Of a stretch of 43,029 bases of DNA, positions 39,565-43,029 are shown in pieces; the first letter of the stretch is position 1; every line of letters begins with the position of its first letter. This stretch comes from Gammaproteobacteria bacterium (lineage in GTDB: Bacteria; Pseudomonadota; Gammaproteobacteria; Enterobacterales; Alteromonadaceae), in contig JAHJZX010000019.1 of the NCBI GenBank assembly GCA_018826295.1, positions 1 to 43,029 on the forward strand, given 5' to 3'. Made by a program: the position numbers and the translations under genes. The notes beneath the pieces are model-generated. The model did no database searches, was not told the DNA's origin, and saw only the letters and a program-made list of their open reading frames with translations.

Positions 39565-42500
39565 ATGACGCAATCGCTGCAGATTAAAAGTAACAGCACT
39601 CAAATGTATCGCTTTAGTACAGCTAAAAGCGGTGCCGGCAGCTTGCAACAATTTGCGTCAGTAGCTGCAGCCCAGGCGTTTTTGCAAGACTACTTTACCG
39701 GTATGGGCTCTGGTGATACCCGTGCTTTAGCTGAGGTATACAGCTGGTTGGGCGGTGGTTCGGCGCAAATGTCAGTGATCAATGTGCGCAATGAGGTACT
39801 ACAGACGCTGGCAGAGGCTATTCAGGCTGGCAAGCTGTTTGTATTCGAGATGCCTTTGCCCAAGCCGGATATTGGCGCAGAAGCCAGTGCGCCGGCCGCT
39901 AAAAAAGCCGCCGCAGCAAAACCGGCCAATCCGGGCGGGCGGGCGACAGATGCCAGCAGTGATGCGCAGCAGACTGCCGCCGTGTGCACTGATAGCGGCA
40001 CCAATGCCGCTGATGTTGATATGCCAGACGGTGACAAGCTGGTAACCTGCGGCGATCCGGTGGCGATGTGCAATGGCGAAGAAATTCTGCAGCTGACCGA
40101 CTTTACCTTACCCGGTGATTTCGCGCTGGAGTTTAAACGCAGCTACCGCTCATCGCAAAGTGCCGAAAACATTGGCCTGGGTTATGGCTGGCGCAGTAAT
40201 TTTCACCAACATATCGTCAGCCGGGTAAATGATAACGGCGAAGCGCAGCTGGTGTTACATAACGAAGAGGGCCGGCGTTTGCCGTTTGCCGTGCCTGAGC
40301 CTGGCCAAACCAGCTATCAGTTGGCAGAAGCGTTGGCGCTGCGCCATGAAAGCGATGGCAGCCTGGTGTTGTTTAAGCCTGATAATACGCATTGGGTGTT
40401 TGTACCGGCTAAAACAGCTAACAATGAGCCAGCGCGCTGGGCATTGCACCGCATTACCGATAGCCTGGGCCATGTGTTGCAATTGTATTATGACAAGCTG
40501 CAGCGGTTAAGCCGGATAGATTACAGCCGCAAACGCGCTATAGAGCTGTTTTACAATAAGGCTAATTTACTCAGCCGCATAGAGGCGGTCGCGGTAACCG
40601 AGCAAGGTCTGGCATCACTGGATACGCCGCTGGCACAGTATCACTACGATGAGCAGGCTGATCTGATCGCGGCAACCGATGTAGCGCAGCAAACTGAACA
40701 TTACGGCTACAAAGGTCACCTGTTAGCTGTGCGTCAGCGAGCCAGTGGTTTTAAGCATTATTTCAGCTGGTTGGGTGAGGGGCCCGCTGCCCGTTGCAGC
40801 CGCAATTGGGGGGATGATGGCTACTACGATTATAAGTTTGTCTATGATGACAGCCAGCGCATGGCGACCAGCACCGATAGCCGGGGCCAGTGCTGGCAGT
40901 ATTATCATGACGAGCGTAACCAGCTGATAAAAAAAATAGCACCGGATGGTGCTACTACGCTGTATAGCTGGAACAGTCTGGGCAAAAAAAGTGCGCAAAC
41001 CGGGCCTGACGGCGCGACAACCCGGTATTACTACAATGAACATGGCCAACTGAATACCATAGAGCAGGCCGATGGCGCTATTAGTCATTTTCAGTACAAC
41101 GAGTTGGGCCAACGCTGCGGTTTTACTGATGCTGAAGGCCGGCAGTGGCGCCGGGAATACACTGCAGCCGGCTTGCTACTGGCTGAGTATGGCCCGGATG
41201 GCAGCACCAGCCGCTATCAATACAATGAAGATGGCAAGCTTAGCCAGGTGCAGTATGCCGATGGCCGCCTCGAGCAGTATCTGTGGGACGATGAAGGTCA
41301 GCTGCTGGCCCGCAAACAGGGTGATGCCATTACCCGCTACAGTTACGACAAGCTGGGCCGTTTAAATGGTATTGCCGACGCCAGTGGCTTAGTTACAGAA
41401 TACCTGCGCAACGCTGCCGGCAAGGTGTTGCAGTTAAAACAGTACGCTGCTGAGAATGCAGAGCACACTATTACCGAGCAATTGCAGTACGACAGTGCCG
41501 GACGCTTAAGCAGTAAAGTCAACGCGCTTGGGCTAACAACGCGCTGGCAATACGAGGGATTAAGCCAGCCGGTTGCCATGTTGATGGCAGACGGCAGTGC
41601 GCTTAACTATGAATACGACAAAGAGCGTAACCTCAGCGCCATTATGCGCAGCGACGGCGCACGCTATCAGCTGGACTACGACGGTTTAGAGCGGCCGGTG
41701 AAGTTGCAGGGTTTTGATGGCCGGGTACAACAATACCAGTATAACCTTGCTGGCAATATCGTTAGTGTCGCCGATGGTACAGAGCGGCAAATCAAGTTTA
41801 AGCGTGATAAGCGCGGCCGCATTGTCGAGCAAACGGCACTGCATCAGCAGCAACTTAGCAGCAACCACTTTTATTACGATAAACTCGGCCGGCCACTGCG
41901 GGCTAATAACGCCGCACGTAAACTGCGTTTTAGCTACCATGCCAATGGCCAGCTTAGCGAACATTGGCAGGATGACTGGCGCACGCTGCACGACTACAAC
42001 AAGGCCGGCCAGCGGCTAAACACCACCTTGCCCGATGGCACCAGAGTAGATTTTCGCTACAACGAACAAGGCTTATTGTCGCAACTGGCGCTTAACCAAC
42101 AACCTGTTATGTGGCGAAGCTTCGATGCCGCAGGGCGCGAAACGGCCCGAGAATATCAAACCGGTATGCATCTTAAGCAACAGTTTGATGCGTTTAACCG
42201 TTTAACCTGCCAGCAGTGGCAACATGGCGACAGCAGCCATAGCCGGCAGTACAGCTATAGTGTGTTACATCAGCTGCTTTCGGTTACGGATAACCAATGC
42301 GGTAACACGGTTTATCAGTACAATGAGCTGGATCAGCTGGTTAGCAAAAGCCAAAGTCACGACAGCGCACAAAACGAATCGCTTCAGTGGGACAGCTTTG
42401 GCAACCCCAGCGGTGAAGGCATAGTCGTTAAACAAGACCGGCTGTTACAGTATCAAGCCAACCACTATCAGTATGATGACAGTGGTAACCAAACTGCTGC

Positions 42501-43029
42501 GGCCGCGGCCGGTAAACGCCAACAGTGCGAATATAACGGTTTTAACCAGCTAACGGCACTAAGTAACACTAATTCGGCTGGCGTTTCAGTAACGCGTTAC
42601 GAATATGATGCCTTTGGCCGGCGAAGCGCCAAGATAACAGCCACTGGTCGCACCGATTACTTGTGGGAAGGCAACACCCTTGTTGGCGAATATAGCCAGG
42701 GCGAGTATCGTTGGTATCTGTATGAGCCAAACAGCAACAAACCACTGGCGCTGCTAAGTGGCGGCCAGCTGTATTTTTACCAGCTAGACCAGCTAGGCAC
42801 ACCGCTAAGCTTAACCGACAGCGACAATAACGTTGTCTGGCAAGCGCACTACAGCGTGTTTGGTAAAGCCACACTGACGGTTAACACCATCGACAACCCA
42901 ATCCGCTTTCAGGGCCAGTATTTTGATAACGAAAGCGGCTTACACTACAACCACTTTAGATATTACGACCCACAAACCGGCCGTTTTATCAGCCAGGACC
43001 CGATAGGGCTATTGGGTGGTATTAACCAC
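39565..43029 (+). CDS. Rhs-family T6SS effector, C-terminus beyond window
   Basis: The open frame runs unbroken for 1155 codons from the ATG at 39565 to the window edge. An N-terminal part (about 1-110) of unknown role is joined by an Ala/Lys/Pro-rich linker to a D-G-D-x-L-V-T-C-G-D-P-V block near residue 155. The opening of the Rhs shell (F-x-L-P-G-x-F-x-L-E-F-K-R-S-Y) follows, and then many Y-D-type repeats (for example YEYDKERNLS, YRWYLYEPN). Near residue 1130 the core motif H-F-R-Y-Y-D-P-x-T-G-R-F-I-S-Q-D-P-I-G-L-L-G-G is reached, after which the variable toxin tip should begin. The toxin and its immunity gene are not visible. The shell should hold the toxin for delivery on the VgrG-PAAR spike. 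Confidence 0.93.
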   Translation, partial: MTQSLQIKSNSTQMYRFSTAKSGAGSLQQFASVAAAQAFLQDYFTGMGSGDTRALAEVYSWLGGGSAQMSVINVRNEVLQTLAEAIQAGKLFVFEMPLPKPDIGAEASAPAAKKAAAAKPANPGGRATDASSDAQQTAAVCTDSGTNAADVDMPDGDKLVTCGDPVAMCNGEEILQLTDFTLPGDFALEFKRSYRSSQSAENIGLGYGWRSNFHQHIVSRVNDNGEAQLVLHNEEGRRLPFAVPEPGQTSYQLAEALALRHESDGSLVLFKPDNTHWVFVPAKTANNEPARWALHRITDSLGHVLQLYYDKLQRLSRIDYSRKRAIELFYNKANLLSRIEAVAVTEQGLASLDTPLAQYHYDEQADLIAATDVAQQTEHYGYKGHLLAVRQRASGFKHYFSWLGEGPAARCSRNWGDDGYYDYKFVYDDSQRMATSTDSRGQCWQYYHDERNQLIKKIAPDGATTLYSWNSLGKKSAQTGPDGATTRYYYNEHGQLNTIEQADGAISHFQYNELGQRCGFTDAEGRQWRREYTAAGLLLAEYGPDGSTSRYQYNEDGKLSQVQYADGRLEQYLWDDEGQLLARKQGDAITRYSYDKLGRLNGIADASGLVTEYLRNAAGKVLQLKQYAAENAEHTITEQLQYDSAGRLSSKVNALGLTTRWQYEGLSQPVAMLMADGSALNYEYDKERNLSAIMRSDGARYQLDYDGLERPVKLQGFDGRVQQYQYNLAGNIVSVADGTERQIKFKRDKRGRIVEQTALHQQQLSSNHFYYDKLGRPLRANNAARKLRFSYHANGQLSEHWQDDWRTLHDYNKAGQRLNTTLPDGTRVDFRYNEQGLLSQLALNQQPVMWRSFDAAGRETAREYQTGMHLKQQFDAFNRLTCQQWQHGDSSHSRQYSYSVLHQLLSVTDNQCGNTVYQYNELDQLVSKSQSHDSAQNESLQWDSFGNPSGEGIVVKQDRLLQYQANHYQYDDSGNQTAAAAAGKRQQCEYNGFNQLTALSNTNSAGVSVTRYEYDAFGRRSAKITATGRTDYLWEGNTLVGEYSQGEYRWYLYEPNSNKPLALLSGGQLYFYQLDQLGTPLSLTDSDNNVVWQAHYSVFGKATLTVNTIDNPIRFQGQYFDNESGLHYNHFRYYDPQTGRFISQDPIGLLGGINH

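Overview
The window reads as the chromosome of a marine or freshwater gammaproteobacterium. The gene content and codon style suggest the Rheinheimera / Arsukibacterium / Alishewanella neighbourhood. That placement is an inference from overall resemblance, not from a marker gene. Three blocks can be told apart: an accessory block (1 to about 5.3 kb), a short core-like block ending in a vitamin B12 uptake operon (about 5.4 to 11.0 kb), and a complete type VI secretion system (T6SS) with its structural and effector tail (11.0 to 43.0 kb).

The accessory block starts with the 3' end of an IS3-family transposase and a DIP1984-like gene. Small orphan genes follow, all on the + strand. They are separated by integron recombination sites (attC) whose first core box contains the stop codon of the preceding gene. 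Two attC sites (1158-1234 and 3917-4008) are near-identical over their first half. A third is split by an IS110/IS1111-type element (about 1769-3163) that carries a transposase and about 270 bp of non-coding DNA where a target-guiding RNA is expected. No integron integrase lies in the window, so the array looks like a cluster of attC sites without an integrase, or the tail of a larger array. One cassette encodes a protein resembling the T6SS toxin Tse2, followed at once by a small helical protein resembling its immunity partner Tsi2. This is the most notable item in the window.

The core-like block holds a TonB-C-like lipoprotein, two periplasmic proteins of unknown function, a GNAT acetyltransferase, and a cobalamin riboswitch followed by a tight btuD-btuC-cobO-btuF operon. 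Together these import corrinoid and adenosylate it. The operon runs head-on into a T6SS-linked Ser/Thr kinase, and the two stop codons abut.

The T6SS is complete. A divergent PpkA-like kinase faces tagH (FHA)-tssJ-tssK-tssL(OmpA)-tssM-tagF-pppA, which covers the membrane complex, the baseplate adaptor and the threonine-phosphorylation switch. Then come tssA-tssB-tssC-tssC2-tagJ-tssE-tssF-tssG-clpV, which cover the sheath, baseplate and disassembly ATPase. After a promoter-bearing gap come hcp (with its own terminator), vgrG, a PAAR protein, a HEAT-like protein, a degenerate thiolase-fold protein and a large Rhs protein. The Rhs gene runs off the right edge just where its variable toxin domain should begin. 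Likely sigma-70 promoters can be proposed before ppkA, tssA and hcp.
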